Of a stretch of DNA of 64,000 bases, positions 31,201-43,521 are shown piece after piece. The notes under the pieces were generated by a model. It saw nothing but the letters and a program-made list of their open reading frames with translations, made no database searches and was not told the origin of the DNA. The stretch comes from Elmis aenea. Lineage: Eukaryota > Arthropoda > Insecta > Coleoptera > Elmidae. Each line of letters starts with the position of its first letter. Position 1 is the stretch's first letter. The stretch is from assembly GCA_947652605.1 (NCBI GenBank), contig CANTFG010000264.1, forward strand, positions 1-64,000, given 5' to 3'. A program made the position numbers and the translations under genes.

Positions 31201-33401
31201 CACTTACGTTTTTTGCAAAATTTATATTACAACAATTATGGTCTTTCGGTCTTGATTGGGACGATTCCCCACCGGACTCGATTATTCAAGCGTGGAATAA
31301 ATATAAATCGGAATTACCACTTATTTCCAATATTCGAATTGGTAGATGTGTTTTTGTCGCTCCTTTTAATGTGCGAGAACTTCATGGATTTTGCGATGCC
31401 AGTGAGCGCGGCTACGCAGCCGTTGTGTATTTACGAACCGTACATAAAGATAGTCAAATAAGCTGTTCGTTCATTTGCGCGAAATCAACGGTTGCGCCAC
31501 TGAAACGCATATCGATACCTCGCTTAGAACTCTGCGCTGCCGTTTTACTGTCGGATTTAATACAATTTGTTGTACATACCCTTCATGGTGAGTTCGATTT
31601 TCATAATATTTTCGCGTGGAGCGATTCTACTATTGTTTTGTCATGGATACGCTCGTCCCCACATAGGTGGAAAACTTTCGTATCGAATCGTATTAGTCGT
31701 ATCCACGATAATGTGGCACCTTCGGCTTGGCATCATGTGTCAACGCATGATAATCCCGCCGATTGTGCGTCGCGTGGACTTAGTCCTAGCGAATTAGTAT
31801 CTTAAACAATTTGGTTTTTAGGGCCTTCTTGGCTATTGACTCCTATAACTTCGTGGCCTTCTCACAAAATAGAAATACCTTCCAATGATGTCGAAAAGGT
31901 TGTTGTTTCGGAGCAAAGGGTTGTTACGCTGGCGGTTGTAAGTTCGACAGACGCGTTTAACACATTATTACATGACAAATCATCGTTGCAGAAAATGGAA
32001 CGTATCGTCGCTTATGTTTTACGTTTCCTTGCTGGATCTAGAAGGAGTTCGGAACCTCGCTCGGGATTTTTGTCCAGTATCGAATTGCACAAGGCTCTTC
32101 TCGTCCTTGTCAAATTGGTTCAAAGTAAGGTTTTTATAGAGGATATTGTCAATATCCAGAACCATGAACCTTGTTCAAAACCGCTAAGAAAAGTGTGTCC
32201 TTTTCTGGATCAAGATGGTATCCTTAGGGTCAGCGGTCGTTTGTCAAATTCGGAACTTAGTTACGATCAGAAGCACCCTTTATTATTGCCTCGGAAGCAT
32301 CGGCTTACTGATTTAATTATTGAAGATTGCCATCGGCAAAATTTGCATCCCGGTCTACGGACAATGCATTTTTTGTTAGCTCAAAAATTTTGGATTCTTT
32401 CGGCGAAACGTGCAATACGTACTTGCTTGTCAAAATGTAATCGTTGTTTTAGGGTAAAACCCTTTAATTTACAGCCAGTAATGGGAAATCTCCCTAATAT
32501 CAGAGTATCGCAACTCAAAGCCTTTCAGTGTTCAGGCGTTGATTTTGGAGGCCCATTTAAAATTACGCTCGGTAGGCATCGAGGTGCGAAGGCGCAAAAG
32601 GCATATCTTTGTTTATTTGTGTGTTTTGCCACAAAGGCCATTCACATTGAAATTGTTTCTGACTTATCCTCTGAAGCTTTTCTCGCCGCCTTACGCCGCT
32701 TTATCGCTAGTCGCGGTCGCTGTACGCGGTTAGTTAGCGACTGTGGTACAAATTTTGTAGGCGCTAGCCGTGTTTTGATTAATTTAATGCATTCTGCTGC
32801 CAACAACGAGCGTATTGAATGGCACTTTAACCCTCCATCCGCACCACATTTCGGTGGGTTGTGGGAGGCTGGTATCAAGTCTGTAAAAACTCACTTGAAT
32901 CGAGTTATTGGTGAGCAAGTACTCACTTTCGAGGAGTTATATACCGTTGTTGTGCAAATTGAAGCTCTGTTAAATTCGCGTCCCTTGTGCGTTTCGAGTG
33001 AAGATCCGAATGATCTTTCAGCTCTCACTCCGGGTCATTTTTTAACACTTGAACCTTTGACTGCCATTCCAGATCCGGATCTTAGTCATTTACAATTAAA
33101 TAGATTGAGTCGTTGGCAGTTACTGCAGCGTATGCACCAGGATTTCTGGAAACGTTGGCATCTGGAATATTTGCATACATTGCAACAACGGAGCAAATGG
33201 ACTAGTTGCAGCGATACTTTAGAAGTGGGTACGTTAGTCCTTATAAAGGACGATTTGGCCCCTCCGCTTCAGTGGCGTCTTGGCAAAGTCGTTGATTTGC
33301 ACCCTGGAGCCGACGGCATAGTTCGCGTTGTTAGTGTCAAATCAGTTAAGGGCGTATTTCGCCGCCCGTTAACAAAACTTTGCCCTTTGCCATCACAATG
33401 A
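28218..33401 (+). pseudogene. BEL/Pao Gag-Pol polyprotein, one in-frame stop
   Basis: A single frame of 1727 codons is open from the ATG at 28218 (context AAGATGG) to the TGA at 33401, except for one TAA at 31803-31805 (codon 1196). Domains: gag core with TFDGDQTKWQTFYDIF about 118-190; Cys/His clusters (CPCCRSPHALYRC, CINCLSSFHKMKDC) about 335-400; aspartic protease LLDSASQANF near 475; reverse transcriptase with YVDDVV near 885; RNase H FCDASERGYAAV near 1056; then, after the stop, integrase with zinc-binding HPGLRTMHF ... CNRCF about 1372-1410 and catalytic D (SGVDFGGPF) near 1440, D (VSDCGTNF) near 1508 and E (GLWEAG) near 1549. The stop lies just before the conserved WFLGPSWL segment, in the linker between RNase H and integrase. 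It may be a simple nonsense mutation or, less likely, a readthrough stop. If it terminates, integrase is not made. Confidence 0.92.
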
Positions 33402-33575
33402 TGCATTTTTCTTATGCTTTTATTAAGCATAAATTTTAGTACCTAGTATTTTTTGGGTAATGAAGTTTTAATTTTAATTTGGTTTGTTTTTTTTTATTTC
33501 GTTGGGAAATGGAAGACATTTCCTTAGTTTTAAGTCTTGTAAAAATAAATATTAACGTTATTTTGGTCGGCGGTA
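33402..33575 (+). other. 3' untranslated region of the BEL/Pao element
   Basis: Non-coding, T-rich. The bases before the 3' LTR (GGTCGGCGGTA) are the likely polypurine tract, although it is interrupted by pyrimidines. Confidence 0.6.
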
Positions 33576-33848
33576 TGTTAGGTATCGGTCGTTGGACTAA
33601 ATGTTCGTTTTGTTTCATTTTTGTATTTTTGCTTTTTGTCGCGCCTTTTGGTTGGGTTCATAGCCATCGCGCATGCCCGCCAGAAAGGCCACTCTTCGGG
33701 CAAGAAGAGTGAAGTGTAGCATTCTGCCCCATGTGCCGTTTATGTGTGCAGCCAACAGGTAAGTGAACCCAACCGTTTCGTTTTTTTTGACTCGAATTCA
33801 ATGAATGGTCCTTCGTTTAGCTTTGACCGATTCTGTTTTTACGCAACA
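33576..33848 (+). repeat. 3' LTR of the BEL/Pao element
   Basis: 273-bp direct repeat of 27546-27819 with about four differences. It ends GCAACA before CTTAT. Confidence 0.92.
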
Positions 33849-33853
33849 CTTAT

Positions 33854-34108
33854 ATTTGCCCAAATTGCAAAAAAAATTAAAAATGTAACATTTTATAGCA
33901 TATATTTCAGACACTGAACTGTTATTTTTTTATATTTATAATGAGCTTAAGTTTATTTATTTCATTCACTTACAATGTGTTTAATATGTTTATTTATTTA
34001 GTAATAAATCTGTTATAAAGCTATTTTTGTTATATTATTAGGTATCGGGTCATATGTACCCGAACGGTACAAGCGGGCAGCAAATACGAACAGAACATGT
34101 AAGTTCCT
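33854..34108. other. No gene recognised
   Basis: AT-rich sequence downstream of the BEL target site. The last 70 bases may be decayed integrase sequence upstream of the next feature, but I cannot align it. Confidence 0.5.
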
Positions 34109-34578
34109 ATGGCCTTAGAAACATTACTTATATGTAAATTTGGAACACCTGAGTATGTTTTAATTGACCAAGGAACGAATTTTATAAGTGACGTGTTCAA
34201 GCGCGTGTGCAAACTTTTCAAAATTTCTAAATGAAATACATCACTACATCAGCTTATTATGCCCAGTCGAATGGCGCTGTTGAGAGGTCCCATCAAACGC
34301 TAGCCAATTACTTGAAACATTACATGACATCCGATCAAACTGATTGGCCAAAAAGGCTAGATTTTGCAATTTTTGTTTATAATACGACCCCTCATTCAGC
34401 CACGAAATTTACCACTTTTAAACAAATTTTTGGTAAAAAGGCAATTCTTCCGACAAGTCTATTAAGCGATCTCAAGTTTATCTATTCACATGAAGATTAT
34501 GTAAATAATTTGAAGATCAAGTTACAAACGTGTAACAAATTAGCTCGAGAGAGTCTTCTAAAATGTAGAGAAATATAA
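34109..34578 (+). pseudogene. Gypsy integrase core fragment
   Basis: Two overlapping frames together cover the second half of a Ty3/Gypsy integrase. The first (34109-34234) reads CKFGTPEYVLIDQGTNFISD, which holds the second catalytic Asp, and ends in a TGA; the second (34231-34578) continues with SAYYAQSNGAVERSHQTL, which holds the catalytic Glu, then NTTPHSATKFTTFKQIFG. It resembles the gypsy/412 type and is unlike either complete Gypsy element in the window. The first catalytic Asp, the reverse transcriptase and the LTRs are absent; one frameshift lies at about 34230. It is a dead fragment of a third Gypsy family. Confidence 0.88.
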
Positions 34579-34804
34579 GGACATGTTAGTACGGACGCCA
34601 TTGGTAAAAAAAAGAACAACTTTTTGTTTCTAAAAAAAAATTGTTTTTATGCCTAATTAGTACCTACTAAAATTCAAAAAAATATCTAAAGTTGCATCAA
34701 AACTATTACGAAAAAACCGATATTTTTTTTCAACTTTTAACACCCTGTATCTCAAAAATACGGTGGTTGCGAACCTACATTGTGATATGGATTTTTTTTC
34801 TTAA
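34579..34804. other. No gene recognised
   Basis: AT-rich; one CACCCTGTATCTC motif near 34741 belongs to the dispersed CAGGGTG repeat vocabulary. The stretch ends in TTAA (34801-34804), the target site of the next element. Confidence 0.5.
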
Positions 34805-37728
34805 CCCTTGTGCCTGACAAGGTACCCGGGTACCTTTTGCGTTTTTAAATTAGTTTTTCGAGCTGTTTCAAAAGTCTCAGCGGCAGGTGGTTTCGTGACA
34901 TCTCTAAACATTTTATGAAGAGTATTTTACTATATTTTTTTGTTCGTCTTTGCACTTTTTTCTATGTGAAAATATGACACAAAGATTTTACACCCACTAG
35001 TGACGGTAAAGGTACCCGGGTACCTCTTACGATTCTCTGATAGGAATTTGTAATAAAAAAAACAAAAAAACGGAATTGTTTTTATTTTCGAAAAATAAAA
35101 ATAATATAAAACGCATAAAAGTAATGTATTTACGAAAATTGAAAATAAGAGTACCTAAAGGCAAGAAAAAAAAATAATTTTCAAAAAACTAAAATAATAT
35201 AAAACGAATTAACAATAATTACTCCGCTTGTTGGTGGCAAGTATCACATATTGGGTCGCTCCTAGAATGTTCATTGCAAATTGGCTTTGAACAATTAGTA
35301 CAAGCTTTTCGACTCTTTCGTTGTTTGTGGTTTAGTTGGCGGCAAATACAGCAGCTTCCTACTACAGGCGTACGTCCTGAATTATTACGACGTGGTTGTT
35401 CTCTACTTGATGCAACTGTTATTAATTCCAATTTACGTGTAAGTACCAATTCTATGGAGTTTCGAGTTAAAAAATTTCCTATTACTTTTGGAATTGTGGC
35501 ACGAAATTCGACAGATGACATGCACAACTCATTGGCAAGAGGTTTCAAAAATGTTCGTCGTTTATCCGTTGACTTTAGACGTGAATTGTGCTCCATATAA
35601 ATTATATATGCACCCAAAGCCGCAACATCTACCATATTGTAAAATAACGCTAATGGCCAACGATTATTCTACGCTTGACTGTATACGCAGCCAACATTTG
35701 GTCCAAAGTGTCGACGCCTCCTTTCGTTTTATTGTAGTATTTTATTATTTCTGGTTTCGCCGCTGCGGCTGTGTGATCAACTTCGGCTGTTGTTTGCATT
35801 GATGACAGAAGTATAACCGATTTTTTTTTTTGGGACGTAGGAGCATACTATAGCTTCTTTGTTGAAAGCAAAATTTGTCGAATTGATGGCTCTTTCCTTA
35901 GAGGGCTGCATATTCGGAGGAAGGAATCTTTTATTTCTCCTTACAGTACCCACCAAAGTCAAACTCCATGAATTTAACGTTTTCGCTAGCTGAAAACTTG
36001 TAAAAAATTTATCAGTAGTTACATTACTTCCAGAACCCTTGTATGGCAAAACCAAGTCTAAGACTGTACGTTCACCAACGTTTACTTGACGTTCACCCTG
36101 TGGTGGATTACCAGTATAAAGTTGACCTTGCAGAGGATAAGCATTCGATGAATCGCAAGCCCAAAACACTTTTATCCCATACTTTGCAGGTTTTGAAGGT
36201 ATGTATTGCGTAAATTTTGTGTGTCCTCTGTACGGAAATAATTGCTCATCCACCGTTATACTTTCATTTGGATTATAATTTTTTTTCAGATTACTGTTGA
36301 GCATTGCCCAAATATCACGTATTGGGGCAGCTTTATCTGTTTTTACACGTTCAGCTCTTGTGTTTTCATCATCAAACCGAATAAATCTTTGAAACATTTT
36401 GAACCTATCACGAGACATAGCTGCACGAATTAGAGGGAGAGAGTAAGGTTTCCATAATTCGGATACATGCTCCGTATTAGATTTATGTACGCCAGCTACA
36501 AGACGGATTCCCAAAAAAGAATCAAGTTCCTCTTCGCTAAACGATTTAAAAATCTTCAGTGGAGGTCGTTTAGAGTCAGGATATTTTTCTCTTAGTTTGT
36601 TGTTATAAATTTCTGTGATCTTTTTACTTTTTTATTAGTGTGCCTTAGTATAATGTCACACATTTCGTTAGAAATCATTAATTTAAACATATCATTTGCT
36701 GTAAATAAATTACTGTGACTTGGTACTTCTCTTCTTTGACGTAGGATATTTCGAGTTAGTGTTTGAGTTTGTGGAAGAGAAGCATTGTACCAACGAGTAC
36801 CATCTTTAGCAATCAAATCTTCGGCATCCGAATGTACTTGCTCCTCTTCATTGTTCTCGTCTGAATCGTATTCTTCTTCTTGTTCTAATATATGCTCTTT
36901 TTCTGTATCAGATTGTTAAGATTCGATATCTGCATCTGGAATATATTCGTCTTCGTCAGAGGCGAGATATGACTCTTCTTCAGACTCCGATTCTTCTAAC
37001 AATCTACGTATTTCGGTAGATGTCAATCTAAAACAAGCGCAATACTTCTATTTATGTTTATATATTCAAAAAATTATTATTTTTGATGCATTTGTTTACG
37101 CAAATTATTATTTACTTACTTTGATTATACATTATGTATATAATGTTATTAGCTTACCTCAACCGAGGCGGTCTTCGAGTAGAAGGTTGACTAGGACCTG
37201 CCTCATCAACCATAATGATAACATTCACACAAAACTTTGTTATAATAATAGCGATAAGAAATATAACATAAAGAGCACTGATACTTCTTTACTCGGACAA
37301 ATGATGCGAGAAATAGAACAAACGCTAACACGAAGCAATCAAAATCAAGTCTTGTCTAAACACGTCGCTAACGAATCACACCAAAACAAAACAAAGTAAT
37401 ACATGAAAGCTAGTCAAGACTGGATATTTTAAAGACTAAAAATGTGCGTTTGGTTTAAAAAATGCATTACTGTTAAATATTTTACCTTATTTCACATAGC
37501 GCAATATAATTATTATATATAGGTATATAATAATATTATAATTATATAATGATATGTATTTTATAATATACTCATTTTAAACATAGTAATGTATAATAAT
37601 GTGTACAAGAAAATAAAAACATAAATATACTTCTGTTAGTAATCGTTAATATCAATGAAAAAGTGTTGTAGGTACTCGGGTACCTACTCCGTCATTAGAA
37701 GGTGAATTTTTTCCCAGTCACATAAGAG
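34805..37728 (-). mobile_element. piggyBac element with TTAA target duplication
   Basis: Begins CCCTTGTGCC and ends with the imperfect inverted copy CACATAAGAG, flanked by TTAA at 34801-34804 and 37729-37732, the piggyBac hallmark. The 14-bp palindrome GGTACCCGGGTACC occurs at 34821-34834 and 35011-35024, and with one change at 37671-37684, so it is a sub-terminal repeat and not cloning-vector sequence. The transposase is on the minus strand. Confidence 0.9.
35219..37213 (-). pseudogene. piggyBac transposase, spliced, broken by frameshifts
   Basis: Minus strand. A short exon 1 starts with ATG at 37213 (MVDEAGPSQPSTRRPP) and ends at a GT donor (37157-37156). Exon 2 starts after AG at 37027 and joins in frame to LTSTEIRRLLEES, an acidic leader with one TAA near 36917. 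Then come DGTRW (near 36800), the 245-codon core (35777-36514) with TVDEQLFPYRG (first catalytic Asp) and VTTDKFFTSF (second Asp), a shifted frame with NKTKGGVDTLDQM (third Asp), and a last frame (35219-35635) ending in a Cys-rich domain with CCICRQ, CTNCSKPIC and CDTC that would bind the element ends. Frame changes lie near 36625, 35815 and 35665. All catalytic Asp codons survive, so the damage is limited, but the copy cannot make full transposase. Confidence 0.9.
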
Positions 37729-37732
37729 TTAA

Positions 37733-38239
37733 AATCATTCAAGGAATAATACCCTTAAGGATCTGCATTCAATTATGAAACCCTATATTATCATGTGTGA
37801 CTGCTGTCATTTTTAGTACATTGTTGCTACCGTCGCATATAAATAATTATTAATTATAGTAACCTTCCAATAACATTGAAACTTTTCTATTGCTTAATGT
37901 TGCATAACGTTTTGCAATCATGCGTAATAAAAATTCAAATCTTTCTTTGTTACAAAAATACCCTAATTGTCCATAAAAGCTTTCATTGTTTAACGCAATA
38001 ACAATATTAATTTTATACATAATTGACATTTATTAGTTTTTAAAAATAATATGTTAAAATATATAGGGTGTTCCATTTAAAAGAATCTACTTAGTGTTTG
38101 AAGTTTAACCAAATGAACCGCGCATAGTCAACAACCATATTTCAGTGGCCAGTTTGATTAAACTTCGTTCATTCTATAGCCGTATAATCCTCAGGATTAT
38201 GGCTAACGCCGAGGTGATTTTAAATCAATTTATTGATGT
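37733..38239. repeat. Outer end of the left arm of the large inverted duplication
   Basis: From about 37890 the sequence pairs in reverse complement with 63730-64000 (for example CTTTCATTGTTTAACGCAAT and CATTTATTAGTTTTTAAAAA). A TATAGGGTGTTCC motif lies near 38061. No gene. Confidence 0.7.
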
Positions 38240-38900
38240 GGATCGGTCCTCTCCCTCTGATTTTTAGAGCTTGTTGTTGGTTCTGGCTGCCTCCGTTATT
38301 TTCTTCCATTCTTTCCTATCTTTGCATTTCGATTTCCAGTCAATTATATTTTCAATGCCCTTGTATCTCCCTCCAGGGCATACATCCATCTTTTCGTTGG
38401 TCTTTCCCTGTTCCTGGCCCAAATGGGGATCCATTGTATTATTCTCCTTATCGTTTCGGTTGGTTTCTTTTCATGATGTATCCTGCTCATCATAGTCGTT
38501 GTGCTTTAATGTGTCGAATGATATTATCTCCTCCGAGTTCCTCCTCTCTTTCTTTGTTCCAACTCAGTCTTCCTTTTTCATTCGCTCTTCGTAGTGCGCC
38601 TTTTAATATTAAGTTAGATATGGTTGGGTATAGTGAGTCCCCTTGTTTTACACCTTTGTTTATTTAGGATTCCGTTGTTACTCTTTGGAATCCCACTTTT
38701 TCTGTTGTGTTATAAAGTGTCATTTTTATCAGTTTAATTAGTTTCCCAGGTATTCCTATTTGTTCCAGGTCTCTTAGCGATTCCTTTATTTTAACTGAAT
38801 CAAAAGCAGTTCTAAAGACTATAAAAGCTACAGGTCTCTTTATTATGTTCCTACTTGTTTTTGTGAATAAAATTAATACATACAATAACATTTTAATAAC
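38240..38900 (-). pseudogene. Non-LTR reverse transcriptase fragment (RTE-like)
   Basis: On the minus strand the stretch 38664-38880 encodes FRTAFDSVKIKESLRDLEQI and GIPGKLIKLIKMTLYN, the conserved polymerase segment; after a stop near 38670 it continues with GVKQGDSLYP, the following motif. The rest to about 38240 is the decayed downstream part. No endonuclease or 3' tail is clear. It lies in the left arm and I find no counterpart in the right arm, so it inserted after the duplication or was lost there. Confidence 0.78.
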
Positions 38901-39258
38901 TTTCTTATTTTTGAGGATAAACCTTGCAACCAATACGTTAATAAATCGAGCAAAAAATAGTCTTTTTAAAAGTGTCAGCAAACTACGACCCGTATTTAAA
39001 ATAAGTAAGTTATGTTAAAATACCAAAAACAAATGAAGATACGTTAAATTTGATAATTGCGTATATTTACGCATAAAAGTGTCCCAATAATTTCGAAGAA
39101 TATTTCAAGTATGTTTTCAAATAAGAAAGTTTTAAGTAAAAATTAACAACGTAGTTTTTTTGTTCTTCATCAATAGCGCAAAAGTTATTAGTTTTTTTTC
39201 CAAGATTTTTTCATCGAATAGTTGTTCTAAAATCATAGATAATTTTTTAACCATTTAA

Positions 39259-39750
39259 CCCTTGAAATGCTGAGTGGGGTCCTATAGGGATCCCAGAAAA
39301 TATTTTTCTTTAATAACTTTGTAAGTAATTTTTTGTAAATTTTCATATTTCATGTATTTTCTCCTTTTTTCATTGTAGATGGTTTGTCTATTCTAAAAAC
39401 TTCACCGTAATTTTATTTTTTTACATAAATAACCTACTGGGGTCTCCAGGAGACTCCATACCGTAATTAGAGTGTAGTCATTTCTCGCGCAATAAGTCGG
39501 TTGATAACGCCGACCGCACACGTGTTTCATGTTTTTACGGCCGTCCTGTGACTCAGAAGAATTGCAATACCCCGTCGTACCCCGCTGCAGGGAGTGGACG
39601 TCCTTTCATAAAATGTTTATTTTATAATTATATCTATAAATACATATATTTAACATACATATTTTGTTATTTTCAATTTTCTAACATGGGGTCTCATGAA
39701 GACCCCACTTCGTTATTAGTGTTTTCAAAAAGTGTACAGCACTTCAAGGG
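39259..39750. mobile_element. 492-bp piggyBac-like MITE
   Basis: Inverted ends CCCTTGAAATGCTGAG and GCACTTCAAGGG, flanked by TTAA at 39255-39258 and 39751-39754. GGGGTC/GACCCC words recur inside. The right arm of the inverted duplication (near 63190-63220) lacks it. Non-coding. Confidence 0.88.
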
Positions 39751-39757
39751 TTAAATA

Positions 39758-40370
39758 ACTCTGTATCTCTTACCGTTTACGATATCCCCATGCACGATGA
39801 CTGGGACACCCTGTATAAGGCCAATTAGGGTAAATTATTCACCATGATTAGCTGATTTTTAAGCAAGTAAAATCTTTTTATTGCGAATTTTTAGAGTCTA
39901 TTGTTTCATGAAACAGCTTATTGTTGTCGAAGTAATGTAAATGTATTAAATTAAATTAAAAAGTCAATTAAATTCGATTTTAACTCTGCGTAAAAGTTTT
40001 TGTTGCTCAATATTGAACAGAAAAGTGTTTTGAACGTTTGTGTTGCTAAAGATCTTACGAGTATGCAGCTTTTATATGTAAAGTTGATATGTAAGTACAT
40101 TTTTGTGTTTTAAATTTAAATTTTAATTGTAAAATTTCAATTTTTATTTTTATAGTCTTAAAAGGTATGCAACAAATGAAAGAGTTTTTTATTATCAATT
40201 GCTCACAAAATTTTATTATTATATAAAAGTTAGCACTTGGCTTAAAACCAGGGTTGGGCAAAATTTGATTTTTATTAAAAACTGAAACTTAACTATTTTT
40301 CCTTTTTAAGTACAACTAATTTATTCATTATTCACACTACATTATTATATCTTCTATACAGCGTCAATCA
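39758..40370. repeat. Dispersed repeat and palindrome arm
   Basis: 39758-39817 is a copy of the CTGTATCTCTTACCG/GGGACACCCTGTATA repeat; 39820-40110 pairs with 62830-63130 of the right arm (GTTTCATGAAACAGCTTATT and CAATATTGAACAGAAAAGTG). No gene. Confidence 0.75.
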
Positions 40371-41500
40371 AAAAGTATCAACAAATGAAAATGCTTTTTA
40401 CTAAAAATTTCTCAGATACTTTTATTCCTGATAAATGTTGGTGGACGATCTTCGATCTAAAACTAATTTTAAGAAAACAAATCCACAAAAATGTATACGA
40501 TACCAGATTTAACGATTTCAGAAATATTCTTAAGAGTAAAAAGGCCTTTTTTTAAGATACAAAAAAAAACTTCATAGGAAGAGATTGTTTAGAATTCAAA
40601 AATACGACCAAAGGTGAAATATGACCTTAAAATTTTAATTTTACTTTTTGAAATAATCATCCAAAAAGTCTGCAACAAATGGAACAGTTTTTTTTTATTG
40701 GTTTCTCAAAATAATTTTATTCTTGAGAAAAGTTGGTGCATGATCTAAAACTAATTGTAAGATAAAAATATTCCCTTATTTTAACAATTTTAAAAATGTT
40801 GTTTAGAATTTAAAAATGTTACTTAATTTAAAATATCGTTTTCCCTTAAACTTTTTTTTAAACCTAAAAATAAGGGTACTGTAATCTTGCAAATATATCT
40901 AAATTCGCTAAAAGCTACTGTCGCATGACTTTTAATCGAGCTTTTTCCATCTTAAAATTAGTTTTAGACCATGCAAAAACTTTCCTCGAGAATAAAATTT
41001 TTCGAGAAATCGGTAATAAAAAACTTTTCCATTAGTTGCATTTTGAATGTTCACTACTATGAAATTCAAAAACGGAATGTTAACGTCAAATGACGTATTG
41101 TCATCTTTTTGATTTCTAAATAATTTTCCCACGTTTTTTTTTGTAAGTCTTAAAATAGGGGCACTTTACTTTTGCGAATGTTTTTAAAATCGTTAAAATC
41201 TATTGTCATGTAAATATTTTCCAATCTTAAAATTACTTTTAGAAATGCAAACACTTTTATCAAGAATAAAATGTTTTGAGAAATGGATAATAAAAACCTT
41301 TTTCAATTGTGCAGACTTTTTGAATGAGGCTGTAGATCTTTTGACCCTAAAATTAAAAATTATTATGAAAATTTCCACAGTAAATCTTCCGGAATGCGTC
41401 TCTACAAGAACATTCTGAAGAGAGTTTTCTCCCCATTCTATAAGAAGCCAATAGGCAATATTTCTGGCAGTTGTTTCAGCGGGTGGAAGTAAAACGTGCA
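40371..41500. repeat. Cluster of TGCAACAAATG repeats
   Basis: Short modules with GCAACAAATGGAAAAG, a run of T, TTCTC and AATTTTATTCTTGAGAAAAG occur in direct orientation near 40370 and 40670 and inverted near 40960 and 41230. The same module is seen near 40190, 43830, 44110, 59790, 62400 and 62740. Several end in ACAGCGT, so they look like overlapping copies of one MITE. No coding content. Confidence 0.65.
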
Positions 41501-41594
41501 CTTAATTTATACAGGGTTGCGCAAAAGTATGGAAACAGACAAATATCTAGAATACTATTGCAGATATAACAAATAAAAATTATCTAAGCGTTCG

Positions 41595-43325
41595 AATTTT
41601 TAAATAGAACACCCTATATATTCTTACATTTTTGTTATATGGGTCTAAAGTCAACCGTTTTCGTAAAATTTACATTTTTATGAACATTTTGAGCGATACG
41701 GCATAGGTATTCAATTTTTTTTAAACATTTAAGTTATTTAAAAAGGCAATAGAATTTGGTTTAAAAACTAGATTAACAATTGACTGATTAACTATTTGCG
41801 CTAGCTACATTTTTTAAATATTATACAGGGTGTTTTTACGCTTGGTCAAACTGTTGAAACTTTAAACATCGATAACTCAATTTTCTTAAATACGACTTGC
41901 TATTCGAGCAACGTAATATTTTCGAGTAGGCTATGAAGGTAGACAGCGTTAAATTTGAAACAATTGAAAGATAAAACAAGAAAGCTATAATATTATCTTT
42001 TCCTCACTTATTTTGGAGACTTCTAATAATGTAGTTGTAATTTTACCATTTTTACGTTTAAATCGAGGTTTCTTAAAATTATGCATTCATTCATTGGACC
42101 AGTGTGATGGGACAGGACAATTACTAAATCCTACGAATAAACTTTTTGTGTTTGTACAGTGTGCTTTTTGGTTGAACCAGAAACGGTTACAACCGTAACA
42201 GTTTTTTTTTAAATTTATTTAAAGATAAGACTGGTCAGTGACTTTTGTTTAATCAGCGTTCTTTTCGCGTACTCAGTACATTATCAATCGGTTTTGGATA
42301 CCTCGCATTTGACGCTTGCCAAACGAACATCAAATTAATGCTTCTCGAGTAATACGCAAGTAGTTGTACAACTTCTGAGGTTTTTGTACATTCTCACGAA
42401 TTCTCCATCGTATAACCTCCCTAAGTAGTAACCATGTACCCAAGGTTTGTTGAAAGTACTAGTTAAATTGATCGAAGTCAAATTTTCACAGAGTAACATT
42501 TTCCTCGCCCCTTTTGAGAGAGGCATGTTTTCTACGGGATTTGATTTTATAATGACTAGAACTTAACCTGTAGTGCGGCCATAAAACATCTACCCACTAC
42601 CGTCAACCCTCTACCCTCCACCCGCTAATCTACTCTTACCTCCTGCGGTGCGGCCTTAGCTTAAACGGCTAGCGCAGGGCCTAGGCGCGGAGCCGTGTGC
42701 GGTGCACACTTTGCATAAGTACACACCCCTAAATCCGACCCTGCGATCTACATTATAAAAAATTTCGTACATTCGAAAGGAAAAGATAATATAATAACTT
42801 TCTTGTTTTTATCTTTCAATTGTTTTAAAATTACCGCTGTCTACCTTTAAAGCCTACTCGAAAAGTTACGTTGCCCTAATAATTTACAATAAAATCGCTA
42901 TATCTCGTAAAATATCAGTTTTAGGTATAAAACATGGTAAATGTTTTTGAAAGACAATAAAATTTTCTACAAGACTGTGTTAAAACATATAGGGTGTTAT
43001 ATTTAAGAAAATCGAGTTATCGATGTTTAAAGTTTAACGAGTTTGTCCAGGTGTGAAAAACACCCGGTAAAATATTTTATAAATGTAGCTAGTGCAAAGT
43101 GTTAATCATTCTATTGTCAAACTATTTTTCGAACGAAATTCTTCTGCCTTTTTAAATAACTTAAATGTTAAAAAAGTTGAAAGTGCTGTATCTCTCAAAA
43201 TTTTCATAAAAATGTAAATTTTACGAAAACGGTTGACTTTAGACCCATATAAACTTAAACATTTTTTATAGTAACTTTTAAAAGGAATCCAAAACTGTAA
43301 ACATTTACAGGGTGTTCTATTTAAA
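41595..43325. mobile_element. Diverged foldback related to the 841-2649 element
   Basis: The arms 41595-42060 and 42770-43325 pair (GGCTATGAAGGTAGACAGCG with its inverted copy; GATAACTC with GAGTTATC) and match the inner arms of the first foldback. The outer CAGGGTGAGTCACGACGG ends are not preserved. The middle (42190-42760) is unassigned; the 63-codon frame there (42335-42526, minus) resembles nothing. Confidence 0.65.
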
Positions 43326-43436
43326 GTTTTAAAGTTTGAGTCCGTTTCCGGTTGAACCGGAAGTCGTATTGCAACCTTAATATTTTCATCTAATCCGAAA
43401 AAACCATAATGCTCAGATACAAAATTTCATTAAAAT

Positions 43437-43521
43437 AGATTTAAATGACGATTTTAATTTAAAAAAATCAGCTGATTTAAATCGTAATTTAAATCGTGAT
43501 TTAAATCAATTAATTAAATCA
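43437..43521. repeat. Simple repeat of GATTTAAATC words
   Basis: Several near-palindromic ATTTAAATC units in a row. It is flanked by AT-rich DNA and may be the remains of a small MITE. Confidence 0.6.

Larger units (their letters stand above)
27546..33848 (+). mobile_element. BEL/Pao LTR retrotransposon, plus strand
   Basis: 6.3-kb element with 273-274-bp LTRs (TGTTAGG...GCAACA), 5-bp target duplication CTTAT (27541-27545 and 33849-33853), a primer-binding site and one gag-pol frame split by a single stop. The LTRs differ at about four positions (a G/A near 27570, two adjacent bases near 27633, one T-run length), so the insertion is recent but older than the first Gypsy. It sits in the decayed RTE-like element. 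Confidence 0.95.

Noticed and set aside
34821..35024. Cloning-vector or linker contamination suggested by GGTACCCGGGTACC
   Set aside because: The palindrome recurs at both ends of a TTAA-flanked piggyBac and in a related copy, so it is natural sub-terminal sequence.
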